From NCBI RefSeq assembly GCF_910592395.1, contig NC_088321.1:2106001-2170000 (forward strand): a DNA stretch of 64,000 bases, in the 5' to 3' direction. The notes beneath the pieces are model-generated. The model had not been told where the DNA came from, ran no database searches, and worked only from the letters and a program-made list of their open reading frames with translations. Shown here in pieces: positions 24,101-39,100 of the stretch. Within the stretch, counting starts at the first letter, position 1; each line of letters begins with the position of its first letter. Source of the stretch: Lineus longissimus. Taxonomy: Eukaryota; Nemertea; Pilidiophora; Heteronemertea; Lineidae. A program made the position numbers and the translations under genes.

Positions 24101-27100
24101 GTATATGTCGTCGGGAAAAACCCACGGCGTCCGCCGCGACATGAGATTCATGTCTTGAATTGTTTTGATTGACATAATGATATGCGGACGGATGCAATAC
24201 GGCGGGAACGTCTTTCCCGTCCATGTGACGTTGGACGCATAGCGATCTTGGCCGGCGATTTTATCCTGGGGCGTGTCGAGGTAAACGACTTTACCCCAGT
24301 ATAGATCCTTGGCGTGCAACTTTTTCAAGTAGCGTAAAATTTTGAACGGGTTTATCATGACGTTGTCGTTGAGCTTTAAAACGTATTTCGCATTCGAGCA
24401 GAATTTCGAAGTCCATTTCAGCATCATTAACGCTTTGTCTGTTAATTTGTTGTACGCTTCTAAAAACGATCCTTGGACAATGTCGTGGTATTGTGCGGCC
24501 TCGGCCTCAATCAGCGACTGATGATACGTGCTCCCCGTTGACCCTAACAGAAACACAAAGCGTATATCCTGTCCGTTGGCACGTTGCAATCGCCCCCAAG
24601 TGGCGCGAATCGCCATCCGCATCGGCGTCGCCGACGGCTCTGATGAAATCGCGATCAACAAATACATATCTTTACAATTACAAATATGCGGCTGGTTGAT
24701 CAAGTAGTGCATATCTCGACGGTTAACCTCCGACGTTATCCCGAAAAACTCCATCGGAGTCGGCGATTTATACTCGCGCGGTCTCTCCCGTGGGAACGGG
24801 TGGGTTTTCCGCGGGAAGTTGTACCACCACGGTTTTATCGTCTTGCTTTCCAAATAATCCGACTCCATGTCGACCTTTTGATTCAGTTTCTCGATCAACT
24901 GCCAACTCTGCTGAATCGTCATGCGTTGGATTTCCACGCGTTTTATGTAGACGATTTCCGTGTCGTTAGGTTTCCGTCGGAAATAATTAAACAGCGTTTC
25001 GTAGTCCTTCCTCGGTGTGACTGGCCGGGTGATCAGTACCGGCGGTCTCTGCGTGATTTGAACTTGCTGAATTTTTTCCGGGTACATGTAGGAGTACTGT
25101 TGTCCGACGATTATAACAAGCAGCATGAGAATTGCATAAAGAAGCACTGTCCGTAACTTTACTCTCATTTTGAAATCGTGGCGTTCGGCGGAAAATGTTC
25201 CAAAATTGAATCTGATTTTCAGTGCGGTTTTCAGTTCAAACTGACTTAGTTGTGTCAAATTGAAGAAATTCTGTATGCCGCGAGTTTCTGCTCAGGTTGA
25301 TGGGTAGTCATAGTCTTGGCATTCAACCACCATCTCTGTAGAGCTGGAAATATAAACACAAAATAGAGTTTTAAGAATGAACCGTTTGGGAAATAATGAC
25401 AGATTTTAGACTTTTTTCATTGGCAATAGCATTCCGCGACGTTACTATTTATAGCTCATAAGGTCATTTGAATAAGATATTGATGACGTTTTAGTCACGT
25501 GACAGTCGGACATCGACACTTATTTCTACGCATTTGAGCTTATTTCAAAGTCAATTATCTTTGACCCTGCATTGTTTTTAGCGTGAATGATACCATAGAG
25601 TCAGAGAGAGAAATATTCAGAACAATTATGTAGTATTTCCATCGCTCGACATGTGCCAGATTGAATCTAACTGCCCTAGTTAGAAAGCCTGAATCCATTA
25701 CGAAACCGCATGTTTGTCCGACATTGCCTGTAATTCAGCGATGGGGAAATAGAGGGTAGCAGCTGCAGTGACGACATCTTCGCGGAATGCTATTGCTCTC
25801 AAAATATCCCCGTTCATCAAGGGTTTATACATAAACATCCTTTGGAAAATTCTCTTGGTTCCATTTCCAAATGATACCTTTTATGAAATACAGTAAAACC
25901 TCTCTGTTAAGGACACCCTCGGGACTGACAAGTAGCGGACACCTCTCTATTAAGGACACCCTCACGACTGACAAGTGTCGTCCTTAATAGAGAGGTGTCC
26001 TGATTAGAGAGGTCAAATTGAATGGAAATCACCAATTTGGGATCAAAACTAGTGTCCTTAATAGAGAGGTGTCCGGTAAGGGAGGTTCTACTGTACAGTG
26101 GAACCTCCCTTAGCGGACACCTCTCTATAAAGGACCATTTTTCACCCCACAGCCTCAGCGACAAGTGGTTAATTTGTTATTTCGACTGAATTATTGTGCA
26201 AAAACATGTTGAAAGAAAACTCAGTGAGCTGAAGTATTCATAGTCTGGTCTAAATATGATCCTGGGAGGTGGGTCATTATACCCCCAGGGCCACTTTTAC
26301 CCCACTTTACGGTACATTGTGTTTTGTTGAATGAAGCACTTAAACTAATTGCCATTTGCTAAATCTGTGCAATTGCTGCATTAATCAATCAGATGATTGA
26401 TACAGTACATTAGAACCTCTCTAATAAGGACACGTGAGGGACTGACTATGCTGTCCTTATTAGAGAGGTGTTCAGAAAAAGAAAGTCAAACCAACCTCGT
26501 GGTTGAGAGAATGTTGTCCTTATTAGAGAGGTGTCTGTATTGAAGGAGTGAAATCACCCTAAGGATTGACAAAATGTTGTCCTTATTAGAGAGGTGTCCG
26601 GCTAGCTGAAGTCAAACAACCTATTTAGGGTTAACGTAATGTTGTCCTTATTACAGAGGTGTCCATATTGAAGGAGTGAAATTACCCTATTGGTTGACAA
26701 TATGTTGTCCTTATAAGGGAGATGTCCATATACCTGAGGTCAAACCACCTGTTAAGGGTTGACGTAATGTTGAGTTCAAACTGACGTAATGTTGTCCTTA
26801 TAAGAGAGGTGTCCAGATAGCTGAAGTCAAACCACCTATTAAGGGTTGACGTAACGTTGAGTTCAAACTGACGTAATGTTGTCCTTATAAGAGAGGTGTC
26901 CAGTTAGCTGAGGTCAAACCATTCTTAGGTTGTCCTTATTAGAGAGGTGTCCAGATATCTGAGCTCAAACCACCCTATGGAGGGTTAACAGAATGTTGCA
27001 CTTACAAGAGAGGTGTGAGGTAGATTGAGAGGATAACTAATGTAAATGGTGTGCGTCAGACTGATGGGTCCTCTAAGGGAGGTTTCACTGTGTACTGTCG

Positions 27101-30100
27101 GTATAACAAGCATTGAAAGCCGTGTAAATGATACATCGATATCCGCTAGCGATCATTGATACTGGCTAACGGATTAGCATCAAATAGCGCAGCATAATCC
27201 GCTTAATTCCAAAAATAACGACAAACGTCACAAAAATCGTTAGAATAATCCGAACAGATCAACAAGCAATAATCTCATTTTTCTCGTCAATCTTTACAAA
27301 TGCCATTTTCCCGTGAAACCTAATGCGACGTTTTGGACGAAAGCCATTTTATCGGTTGCCGTGGCAACGAGAAGCAGACATCAGATTTTCCCGTACTTTC
27401 CGAGACAAAGGAAGTGACTCTGTAATCTGGTGTTTTATTGATTCTGAGATGAGGCTGTAGCATACAGCCATCATGTCGGTTGCAGTCGGCCTCATCGACT
27501 GATGTAGCGGTACAACCATGCTAATGACTGTCAGCTGAAAATTTTTTTTCAGTGCTAACAGTTGACAAAACCTCCCTTAGCGGACACCTCTCTATTAGGG
27601 ACACTAGTTCTGGTCGCAAATTGGCTGTTTTCATTCAATTTGACCTCTCTAATCAGGACACCTCTCTATTAAGAACACTAGTTCTGGTCCCAAATTGTTT
27701 GTTTTCATTCAATTTGACCTCTCTAATCAGGACACCTCTCTATTAAGGACACTAGTTCTGGTCCTAAATTGTTTGTTTTCATTCAATTTGACCTCTCTAA
27801 TCAGGACACCTCTCTATTAAGGACACTAGTTCTGGTCGCAAATTGGCTGTTTTCATTCAATTTGACCTCTCTAATCAGGACACCTCTCTATTGAGGACAC
27901 TAGTTCTGGTCCCAAATTGGCTGTTTTCATTCAATTTGACCTCTCTAATCAGGACACCTCTCTATTAAGGACACTAGTTCTGGTCCCAAATTGGCTGTTT
28001 TCATTCAATTTGACCTCTCTAGTCAGGACACCTCTCCATTAAGGACAGCACTGTCAGTCCCGAGGGTGTCCTTAATAGAGAGGTTCTACTGTAAGTGTTG
28101 ATCAAAAGGACAAGATTTTGACTGTGGAAACAATTTCGACTTCTTGCCTTAGCTGGTTGGCATCCCTAGCAAAAGCTATGTACAAATTGGTTTTGCCTAG
28201 CTTCAACTTTGACCTTTGTCAGTCTCCATGACATCATGAAACTAAACAGATACAGTAGAACCTCTCTATTGAGGACACCTTCGGGACTGACAAGTGCTGT
28301 CCTTAATAGAGAGGTGTCTGGATTAGAGAGGTCAAATTGAATGGAAACGTCCTAGGTGGGACCAGAACCAGTGTCCTTAATAGAGTGGTTGTCCTTAATA
28401 GAGAGGTTGTCCTTAATAGAGAGGTTGTCCTTAATAGAGAGGTGTCCGCTAAGGGAGGTTCCACTGTATTGGTCAGCGTAGGCTATTAAACTGAACAGAG
28501 TCTGTTAGCATCAAATCCCCTGGCTACCCGCATGATGTTTACGCCATTTAGCGTCAGACTTGATGGCTGCAGTTTAAAACCAGGGGTCTCCTTGGACACA
28601 TCGACTGATATAGCGACACAACTATGCTAATGTCTGTCAGCTGAAAAAAATCTTTCAGCGCTAACAGTTGACAAAACCTCCCTTAGCGGACGCCTCTCTA
28701 TTAAGGACACTAGTTCTGGTCCCAAATTGGCTGTTTTCATTTAATTTGACCTCTCTAGTCAGGACACCTCCCTTAGTGGAAAACAGTTCTTTAGGCAACT
28801 GTAATCCAGGGTCTCGTTTTTGTCGGGTGAAATTAACATTGGTTAATGTGACCTGTAATTTAAACATGGGTTGAAACACGATCATGGTAGCGTACACCTT
28901 ATCACCGAGGTGTCAGTGTCGAGAACACAGTCAATGAATTCGACAAGCCTAATTGAAATCGACACCATAAGAGGTTTTGTATATTTATAACGGAATACAT
29001 TGTCATAAGTGGTACAGTAGAACCTCTCTATTAAGGACACCTTCGGGGCTGACAAGTACTGTCCACAATAGAGAGGTGTCCTGATTAGATAGGTCAAATT
29101 GAATGGAAACAACCAACTTGGGACCAAACATAGTGTCCTTAATTGAGAGGTTGTCCTTAATAGAGAGGTGTCCTGACTAGATAGGTCAAATTAAATGGAA
29201 ACAACCAACTTGGGGCCAAAACTAGTGTCCTTAATAGAGAGGTGTCCTGATTATAGAGGTCAAATTGAATGGAAACAACCAACTTCGGACCAAACCTAGT
29301 GTCCTTAATTGAGAGGTTGTCCTTAATAGAGAGGTGTCCGCTAAGGGAGGTTCCACTGTAGTTGATCTTACCTTTGTAGAAATAGGTGATAGGTCTTCAT
29401 CACGATCCAACTCATGGTTAAGAAATACACAGAAATTATCAAGACGGTTTAAAGGGGGTTGACCATAGGTACTGCAAGATTTTTATCAAAACAGCGTGAG
29501 GTGTCTCCCCTTCAAGTTCCGTGGCTAACTACATGTAAATTCCCCGGTATAAATGATGGTGTCGGGGTACTTCACGAGTGTAGCATTTCACACACACCCT
29601 TGCTATTCATCTAGCGCCATTCACGCGTGATATCCAAACGTAATTGATATTGTCTGACGTGGTCTCCATTAATCTCCGCGTGATGGGGTGCTATTTTTAG
29701 GTCATGCATCATGAGGTGGCAGGGTCTGTCTGTCATTGTGCCGGGTCCTTAACCCTTTAGGAGGGGAGACGTGTCGGGCTTTAACGTTTGAAAATTGCCT
29801 AAGGAACTGTTTTTTACTCCCAGGTTTTTTGATTTTGAGGATAAAACCAGTCTCCATTCCACGATATATTGTGGAACGTCCCTTAGCGGACACCTCTCTA
29901 TTAAGGACAACCTCTCTATTAAGGACAACCTCTCTATTAAGGACAACCTCTCTATTAAGGATAACCTCTCTATTAAGGATAACCCCTCTATTAAGGACAA
30001 CCTCTCTATTAAGGACAACCTCTCTATTAAGGACAACCTCTCTATTAAGGACAACCTCTCTATTAAGGACAACCTCTCTATTAAGGACAACCTCTCTATT

Positions 30101-33100
30101 AAGGACACTATTTTTGGTCCCAAATAGGTTGTTTCCATTCAATTTGACCTCTCTAATCAGGACACCTCTCTCTTAAGGACAGCACTTCTCAATCCCAAGG
30201 GTGTCCTTAATATAGAGGTTCTACTGTACTTGTGGATATTGCATATTGCGTTTTGCAATAAAAGTCGCAATTTCCGCTAATCACACTGTACACTGCCCTC
30301 GAAAGTTTCCCACTCATCGACAGATGGACGTTGAACGAACCCACTCAGGAGAGGCCGACATTTATCAAAACGTATTTAGGCCGCTCGTCAGGTCGTCATG
30401 TCGATAGCTATTAACTAACGCCATCACCGCCGCTTTGTGGTAATAATGGCGGCCGTTAGTCGAATCGAATATCGATAAGTACCATCATGACCATAATACT
30501 CCTCGAGCCGTGAATCGTTGCGCTGGGGTTTGTATACAGGGTGGTCCAGAAAATAATGCAACCGGATGCTTCCACTACCAGGGGGTTAACGCCGTTGGTG
30601 TCAGTGGATGGGGAATCTTTCTAGGAGAGGAATGATACCAAGATGCCTGATTTGGTTCAGTAGTTTTTGTGTACAGGGTGGGCCAGAAAATGACGCAATG
30701 GGATACTTCCACTACCAGAGGGTTAACACTATTGACATCAGTGGATGGGGAATCTTACTAGGAGAGGTTTGATACCAAGATCGTCCGATTTGGTTCAGTA
30801 GTTTTTGTGTACAGGGTGGTCCAGAAAATAACGCAACCGGATACTTCCACTACCAGGGGGTTAACACTGTTGGTGTCAATGGATGGGGAATCTTACTAGG
30901 AGAGGAATGATACCAAGATCGTCCGATTCGGTACAGTAGTTTTTGTTTTAGGGCCTATTTTGTGAAGCACAGGCTTTATTCAGGTATAGGAAAAATCGAA
31001 CTGTGCCGGTAAATTGAACTAAATGAACTGGGTTAAGGAAGTAGGTGATTAAATGTTAATAGCGAGTTTCGGCATCGCTTACGATTACGATTACGATTTG
31101 TGTCTGACGTCATCGATTTTTGGTGCTACGTCATCCCCAGCGAAATCGTCGATGGTACTTTCGTCTCGTTCTTACGAGGATTCCGGCTGATCTTCGTAAG
31201 TCGAAAACGATTACATGGATCAGCGAAAAGCCTATTTTCCACGCTACATATCAAATTCAAGGTGAAATATTCATTGAAGAATACTTTAGAACATATCTGT
31301 CAAACATAGGAACCGCATTTAATGTGATCAACGGCGATTTTGATCATGTTTTAGCGCCGAGAAAAGTGCACCCAGAGCATGAGAGCAGAGTATAGGGCCT
31401 ATACTACAGTACACCAAGTCTTTGGTGTGAATGCGGAAACAAAATTTCTGGTTCATGCCGGTTTTGAGAGTATTACGATTACGACTTTGAAATCGTAATC
31501 GCAATCGTAAGCGATGCGGAAACTCCCTAATGTTGACAATGTTCCTAGTGACCATTTGCAACTGAGTAAAGGTCGTGTAATGCAAGTATCAATTCGTGTC
31601 TTGTACCCCCCCTCCTCAAGGGTACAACACCTTATCACCCTATAACGACATCTTAAGGCTCAAGCGTCACCCTTTTTTCACCAATGCTACTTTTTCTTTC
31701 GTCAAGACATCACCATCAACAATATATCAGTTATCACCGTCATATAAAGTAACCGGACTAATTTTACTGGGTAAGGCTGTATGTTCGACAAGACATCGAC
31801 ACATTAGCATCCTTATTCTTTCCAGCTTCGCCAAATTTTCACTAAAGGAAAAATAAATACTACTCAAGCATCGGCAAAGATTAGTGGTGATAGCTTAACT
31901 ACCCTTGAGGAGGGGGGGTACAAGAAACGAATTGATACTTGCATAAGCATTGCCAGGCCTCAGCACACCGCCGAGATGTTTGTGACCTTCAACAGAAGCG
32001 TATTCAACCTGGCCAAGGGACTCCAACCTTGCTTCAAAAAATTCTCTCTACAGCAAAAACTACTGAACAGAATCAATCAACCTTGGTATCATTCTTCAAT
32101 CTGAAATTCCAAAGTTGGTGCTGGGGTATAAATTCTTCAAAAGGGTAAATCAATCTGAAATTCTGAAGTTTGTACTGGGGAATAAAAAATTCGAAAGGGT
32201 AAGTCAATCTGAAATTCTGAAGTTTGCACTGGGGTATAAATAATTCAAAAGGGTAAATCAATCTGAAATTCTGAAGTTTGCACTGGGGTATAAATAATTC
32301 GAAAGGGTAAATCAATCTGAAATTCTGAAGTTTGCACTGGGGTATAAATTCTTCAAAAGGGTAAATCAATCTGAAATTCTGAAGTTTGCACTGGGGAATA
32401 AATAATTCAAAAGGGTAAATCAATCTGAAATTCTGAAGTTTGCACTGAGGTTTACATATTGGAAAAGTCTGAAATTACCGAAGTTTGCACTCATTCTAAG
32501 AAACGGGTTTACAGTCGTTTATTAATATCCCGTGAATCCAATGAAGCAATAACCTTGGCCTACTCACCAAAGTTACCATAACGCTCTTCACGCTGTGTCA
32601 ATAGTTGCTATTATTTCACAAAATGTTATCGTTAGCAGGAGGAATATATCACTCCGGTTGGTGCAAGGATAATCGAGCTGCATTATAGTTCATCAGATGG
32701 TGTTGTTATTGATATTTTCTTGGTCTGATTAACCCCTCTAGTTCTGTTGTGGCTTAAATTGTACATTATGGCCTAGCTAGATGGGGGGAGGGGGAAATAC
32801 CCCCCAGAGCAGAGGTAAAAAAGGGGTTGCAGTTTTGTAAACAGGGGTTTAGCTAACCTTTTGGTCTTGGGGGAGGTAAAAGGCTCACTGGGGGAATCAC
32901 ACTTTTTGAAAAATGTTGCCTAAAAATCACGGTCAAAACACATTTGTTGGTTCCCCCCCCCCTTGCTAGCTATGCTAATGCTATGTGTTGGGGGGGGGGG
33001 ACAGTAATAGTATCATTAGGAAAAATTTCTGTCTAAACCGTTGTTGAGCAAACTAAAACTCCCGGATGGAATTTAAAACGTACAAAGCTACATGAAAGAC

Positions 33101-36100
33101 TAAGTAAAGATATTAAAACTTTACCTGCGCGCCAACGAGATGCAATTGTAGGGCAATAGCTAATCCAATCCTAGACAGCATCAATACACACTGTTGTGCA
33201 CAGTGATCCCAGACAGCATCAATACGCACTGTTGTGCACAGTGATCCTACACAGCATCAATACGCACTGTTGTGCACAGTGATCCTACACAGCATCAATA
33301 CGCACTGTTGTGTACAGTGATCCTACACAGCATCAATACGCACTGTTGTGTACAGTGATCCTACACAGCATCAATACGCACTGTTGTGCACAGTGATCCT
33401 ACACAGCATCAATACGCACTGTTGTGTACAGTTATCCTACACAGCATCAATACGCACTGTTGTGTACAGTGATCCCAGACAGCATCAATACGCACTGTTG
33501 TGCACAGTGATCCTACACAGCATCAATACGCACTGTTGTGTACAGTGATCCTACACAGCATCAATACGCACCATTGTGTACATTGAACCTACATCGATAG
33601 CACATCAGAACGACCCAATTTCCGAACCTTAAAAGCGTCTCGTTTTATGTGCTCTGCGTTATCATTTCATATATCGCGATGGAAGTTAGCAGTTGCCAAA
33701 CCTTTTTGTAACGAGATGGTAATTACGGCAATTATAGTCTGTAATTAGGGCAATTATAGTTGTTAGCGTGAGACTCATTTGTTACGGCCTGTTTCAAACT
33801 TATTGGAAAACCTCGAGAATTGCGATACAAACCGCTTTTTGTCCCTTGTCGATTTCAAAGTTATATTGACCGGTACATCATAAATAATTCAAAATCATTA
33901 GAACCGAAATCTGACTTAAAGTTTTTTAAAGGGGTATTACACTGTCGGTGATTACTGGTGGTCCAGGAAAATAGAAATGCAGTTATGTACAATGCCGTAG
34001 TGCAGTTATTATGCATGCAAATTGGCTGAAACTTGGTATGTTAAGTATTAGTATATCTGTTTACGCAATGACAATGTTGAAATTTATTTTTAGGACATAT
34101 TCATGAGAGTGGAACGTTTCAAATTCAATTACAAGTTCAAAACGAACGGCATAGGCCTTTAAAGGGTAACTCGTGTCAAATTTCACCATATAATGTTTTA
34201 GCTGTTTTTGACAAATGACTACGTCACTTTCTCATAAATCGGTAAGGTTTTCGAATCGAAATGCACATTTTCTAGAAATTGATGGTTTAATCCCGCCCGG
34301 ACGGCTCGCTTCAATGCCGTTTTCGTCGATGACGTCACAACATGAACATTTTCGCGGTCGCGGTGGTTTACATTCAGCGATTTTATAATAAATCTAATCA
34401 AAAATGGAAAATTTGAGCTTTACATTTGTGATCAACAATTAAAAACGGACGTATTTCCGCAAAGTTGTAAATCAGATCATAGTATGACTTTAACTTACAA
34501 ATGGAAATAGATTTTCAAAGCTGGTGCAAGTACAGAAAGTTTTATAGAAAGGTAATCTTCAAGATCATTCTAGAATAGTGATACAAGCACTGCCCCCCTT
34601 TGAATTTACTGAGTGTGTGTGTGGGGGGGGGGCTTGCATAAGCACTGAAGCCATGCAACGCTCACCTATATTTTTCTACGCTGCTCGAGTCGATTTCAGT
34701 GCAATGTACTCAAGCACACCAGCTAAAGCGTTAAGGCAACTCGATAATTTTATCGTAATTATCTCCAAATAAAACATGGAGTCCTCTTCACGTCCGAGGA
34801 CTGTACTCTCAACGTGATTGAGTGCTGTTGTTGGGCTCTGTTAGATTGGTTCCCATCCCCTTCTCAGTTTAACCCCTAAGGAACGAATTGCAAATTGGTT
34901 CCGAACTTGCGTGATGCACTTGTAACACTCGTTTCAGTGAGAGCAGGGGTCAATCTCGGGGGGGGGGGGGGGGGGGGATTTTAAAGAGTTGGATGTGAAC
35001 AACTAAATCTACTTTACATGTAGGTCTTTTTGAAAAAGTAATTCATCAAAATTCCATTTGATTCAAATGGGAGTTTTTTTTACCTTCATTTTGCAATCAT
35101 GCATGTATGACTTTGCTCTGGTGCCATTGCATTTTGATATTAAAATATGCATTTGTTGTAACAGTGTGACCTCTCTTAGCGGACACCTCTCTATTAAGGA
35201 CAACCTCTTTATTAAGGACACTAGTTTTTGTCCCAAATTGGTTGTTGCCATTCAATTTGACCTCTCTAATCAGGACACCTCTCTATAAAGGACAGCACTT
35301 GTCAGACCCAAGGTAGTCCTTAATACAGAGGTTCTACTGTAGTTTGGTGTTAGAATATAATTATACACGCTTATGCATATTCCATGATCGAATTTCAAAT
35401 AAAATAGAACCTCTCTATTAAGGACACCCTTGGGACTGATAAATGCTGTCTGTAATTAAGAGGTGTCTTGATTACAGAGGTCAATTTCAATGCAAAAATG
35501 ACCAATTTGGGACCAAATGCAGTGCTCTAATAGAAAGACTCCTTAACTCTTTCAGTGCCAAGGACGTACATGTACGTCCTAAATATTAAGGTATTTTAGT
35601 TCCTCCAGACGACACCAGATGTCCCCAGCTACTCAAATGTGGTTCATATGGTTTCTCTGGCCTGGGGCGTCCAAATTGAATAATTTTTTCGACTGAGAGG
35701 GTGGGGTGGGGTTTGCCACCCCTCATTTTAGGTGAAAAATGGTGAAAATCGGCCAAAAATACCACTCCCTCAAAAAAATTTAGAACATAATCCTAGTATG
35801 CCCCTACTTATTACTGCTGTTTTATTGAAACAGGAGGTAAAGACAAAGGTTTTGAAGAATTTTGATGAGTGTATCTCAATTATTTTTGTGAGATTTTGGG
35901 TAGTGACAATGCCCAAAAATGCCCAAATCCTGGGCACTGAAAGAGTTAATAGAGAGAGAGTCCTTAATAGAGAGTGTCCTTAATAGAGAGAGTGTCCTTA
36001 ATAGAGAGAGTGTCCTTAATAGAGAGAGTGTCCTTAATAGAGAGTGTCCTTAATAGAGAGAGTGTCCTTAATAGAGAGTGTCCTTAATAGAGAGAGTGTC

Positions 36101-39100
36101 CTTAATAGAGAGAGTGTCCTTAATAGAGAGAGTGTCCTTAATAGAGAGTGTCCTTAATAGAGAGAGTGTCCTTAATAGAGAGTGTCCTTAATAGAGAGAG
36201 TGTCCTTAATAGAGAGAGTGTCCTTAATAGAGAGAGTGTCCTTAATAGAGAGTGTCCTTAATAGAGAGAGTGTCCTTAATAGAGAGTGTCCTTAATAGAG
36301 AGAGTGTCCTTAATAGAGAGGTGTTCACGAAGGGAGGTGGCACTGTACCTAGCGCTATATTTTTAACCTGATGCTTTTAGTGTAATTTTACTGTGTGATT
36401 AATCATTCATTGGCGACGTTTTATTACATTTTACCCGAGTTGTGATTCATATTTCCGATATTATCCTGGGAAATTCAATGGTTGCCTGGGTTGTGGTATG
36501 AGAGTATAGGATCCATGGATCATATTGCCATCAAGAGTTTCGGGGGGGGGGGGCGAGCAGTTTATCACAATCCTCAAACAGTGGTACCATTAGAAAGTTC
36601 ACATCAGGAGCTTTCCAATGAATGGTCATGTCAATAGGTTTACAAATGGTACCATCTGAAAGTGCTCATCAAGAGCTTTCCGATGAATGGTCATGTCGAT
36701 AGGTTTCAATGATCCATTAAAGAGTGAGCCATGTATCGTGTTCATGAAAAAATGGTACCATTAGAAAGTTCTCACCAAGGGATTTCCAATGAAGGGTCAT
36801 GTCCAGAGGTTTACAAATGGTACCATTAGGAAGTACTCATCAAGAGCTTTCCAATGAATGGTCATGTCAATGGGTTCATTAAAAATCGAGCTATGCATCA
36901 TGGTCATGAAGAAATGGTACCATTAGAAAGTTCTCATCAGGAGCTTTTCAATAAATGGTCATGTCAAGAGGTTTACAAATGGTACCATTAGGAAGTTCTC
37001 ATCAAGAGCTTTCTGATGAATGGTCATGTCAATGGGTTTCAACAATTCATTAAAAATCGAGCTATGCATCACTGTCATGAAGAAATGGTACCATTAGAAA
37101 GTTCTCATCATGAGCTTTCCAATGAATGGTCATGTCAATAGGTTCAGCGATTCATAGAAAAGCGAGCCATGTGTTATAGTGTTCATGAAAAAATGGAAAG
37201 TTCTCACCAAGCGCTTTCCAGTGACTGATCACGCATATAGGTCTTGACAATTCATGACTGAGGCGAAATTTCTGTTTGTCTCAAAGATCCATAACTAAGG
37301 CCAAATCATGTTGCCATCAAGTTTATTGAGAGAAACAGCCATTTATCGTGTTCATGAACAAAGAATTTTTTGGCACAACTCAATTTGCACCAATCCAACA
37401 TACCATGGTATTATCCATATCATGTCTAATCTGTCCTCCAAATTTCTGAGCAATCTGGCCTACATTAAAGGTTTAATGATAAAAAATGTCAAAAAATTCC
37501 TATGCATTTTCATTTAAATTCCAAAATTTGAAGCCATTTTTCTCAAAGTGATTACAGTAGAACCTCCCTTAGCGGACACCTCTCTATTAAGGACACCCTC
37601 TCTATTAAGGACACCATCTCTATTAAGGACACCCTCTCTATTAAGGAAACCCTCTCTATTAAGGACACCCTCTCTATTAAGGATACCCTCTCTATTAAGG
37701 ACATTCGTTTTGGTCCCAAATTGGGTGTTTCCATTCAATTTTGACCTCTCCAATCAGGACACCTCTAATTTAAGGACAACACTTGTCAGTCCCAAGGGTG
37801 CCCTTAATAGAGAGGTTCTACAGTATATACCAGAAAAGTTATGCATTAAATCCCTCTTATGTAGCCAAAATTACTTTTATGATGCATCTCGTTCTGCAAT
37901 GACTCTCTTCAAATTGGACGAGGAAAAGCAAAAAAAGTGAGACATTTATCGCGTATTGCGTTGAAAAACCGCTTGTGACTCACTGTAACCAGACCATCGG
38001 GCAGCTACTGCTATCTTAATCATTAGCTTGGTCACGTTACCATGGTAATAATACATCCCTTAGCGTGGGTATCAGCGGTTTTCACGCATTTCACCATTGT
38101 CGCATTTTTATATTGTCGAAGGCTCGGGTTAAGCTATCGGTCGTATTACGAGAAATCGAGGTTGGGTTTTTTGCAGGGGTCAACGTCAAAGCGGAAACGT
38201 AATTCCAGCTCATAATACAGGGATTCAAATGTCTGAGTTTTAGCTGAATTTAAAGGGTAACTCGTGTCAAATTTCACCATATAATGTTTTAGCTGTTTTT
38301 GACAAATGACTACGTCACTTTCTCATAAATCGGTAAGGTTTTCGAATCGAAATGCACATTTTCTAGAAATTGATGGTTTAATCCCGCCCGGACGGCTCGC
38401 TTCGATGCCGTTTTCGTTGATGACGTCACAACATGAACATTTTCGCGGTCGCGGTGGTTTACATTCAGCGATTTTATAATAAATCTAATCAAAAATGGAA
38501 AATTTGAGCTTTACATTTGTGATCAACAATTAAAAACGGTTGTATTTCCGCAAAGTTGTAAATCACATCATAGTATCACTTTAAGGGTTCCGCTAAGTTT
38601 AGTAGCAGTCACTAAAACTTAGCAGTCGCTAAGCTAGCTGGGCTTTGAACAACCGGACCTGGCTGCTTCATTCTGCACCGTTTGAATTGGAGCAATGACT
38701 ACACAAGAGCAAAGCTAAAATGTGTATCTCGTACGTATTTATGCAGCGGGATATTTTCAAATTCGATTACGAATTTTCGAATTTTTTACGAACCGTGTAG
38801 GCCTTTAAGAAATAGGAAAACAATTGCTGACGTCTCTTCATACACTTACCTTTCAGTCTTAACGAATTATCAAACTCGAGCCAGCATTCCCACCGTCAAA
38901 ATAAACACAAGTCCCTACGCTGGTTGTATCAGTATCATGACTCTCGCTCCGTGTATAAACATTCCTTTATCTGCGAAATCAATGATAGAATGAACTGTTC
39001 CGTAGCAGTGGGTTGTACCATGTGTTTAGGGGAGAAGGTTGTTTGGATCAGTATTTTTGATTGGATTCTTTGTGCGTCCGTCCGTCTGTCTGTAAGTTGA

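Noticed and set aside
32073-32423. Repeated [18 protein letters not shown] frame (minus)
   Set aside because: Caused by a 54-bp tandem repeat whose length is a multiple of three; no other coding signal.
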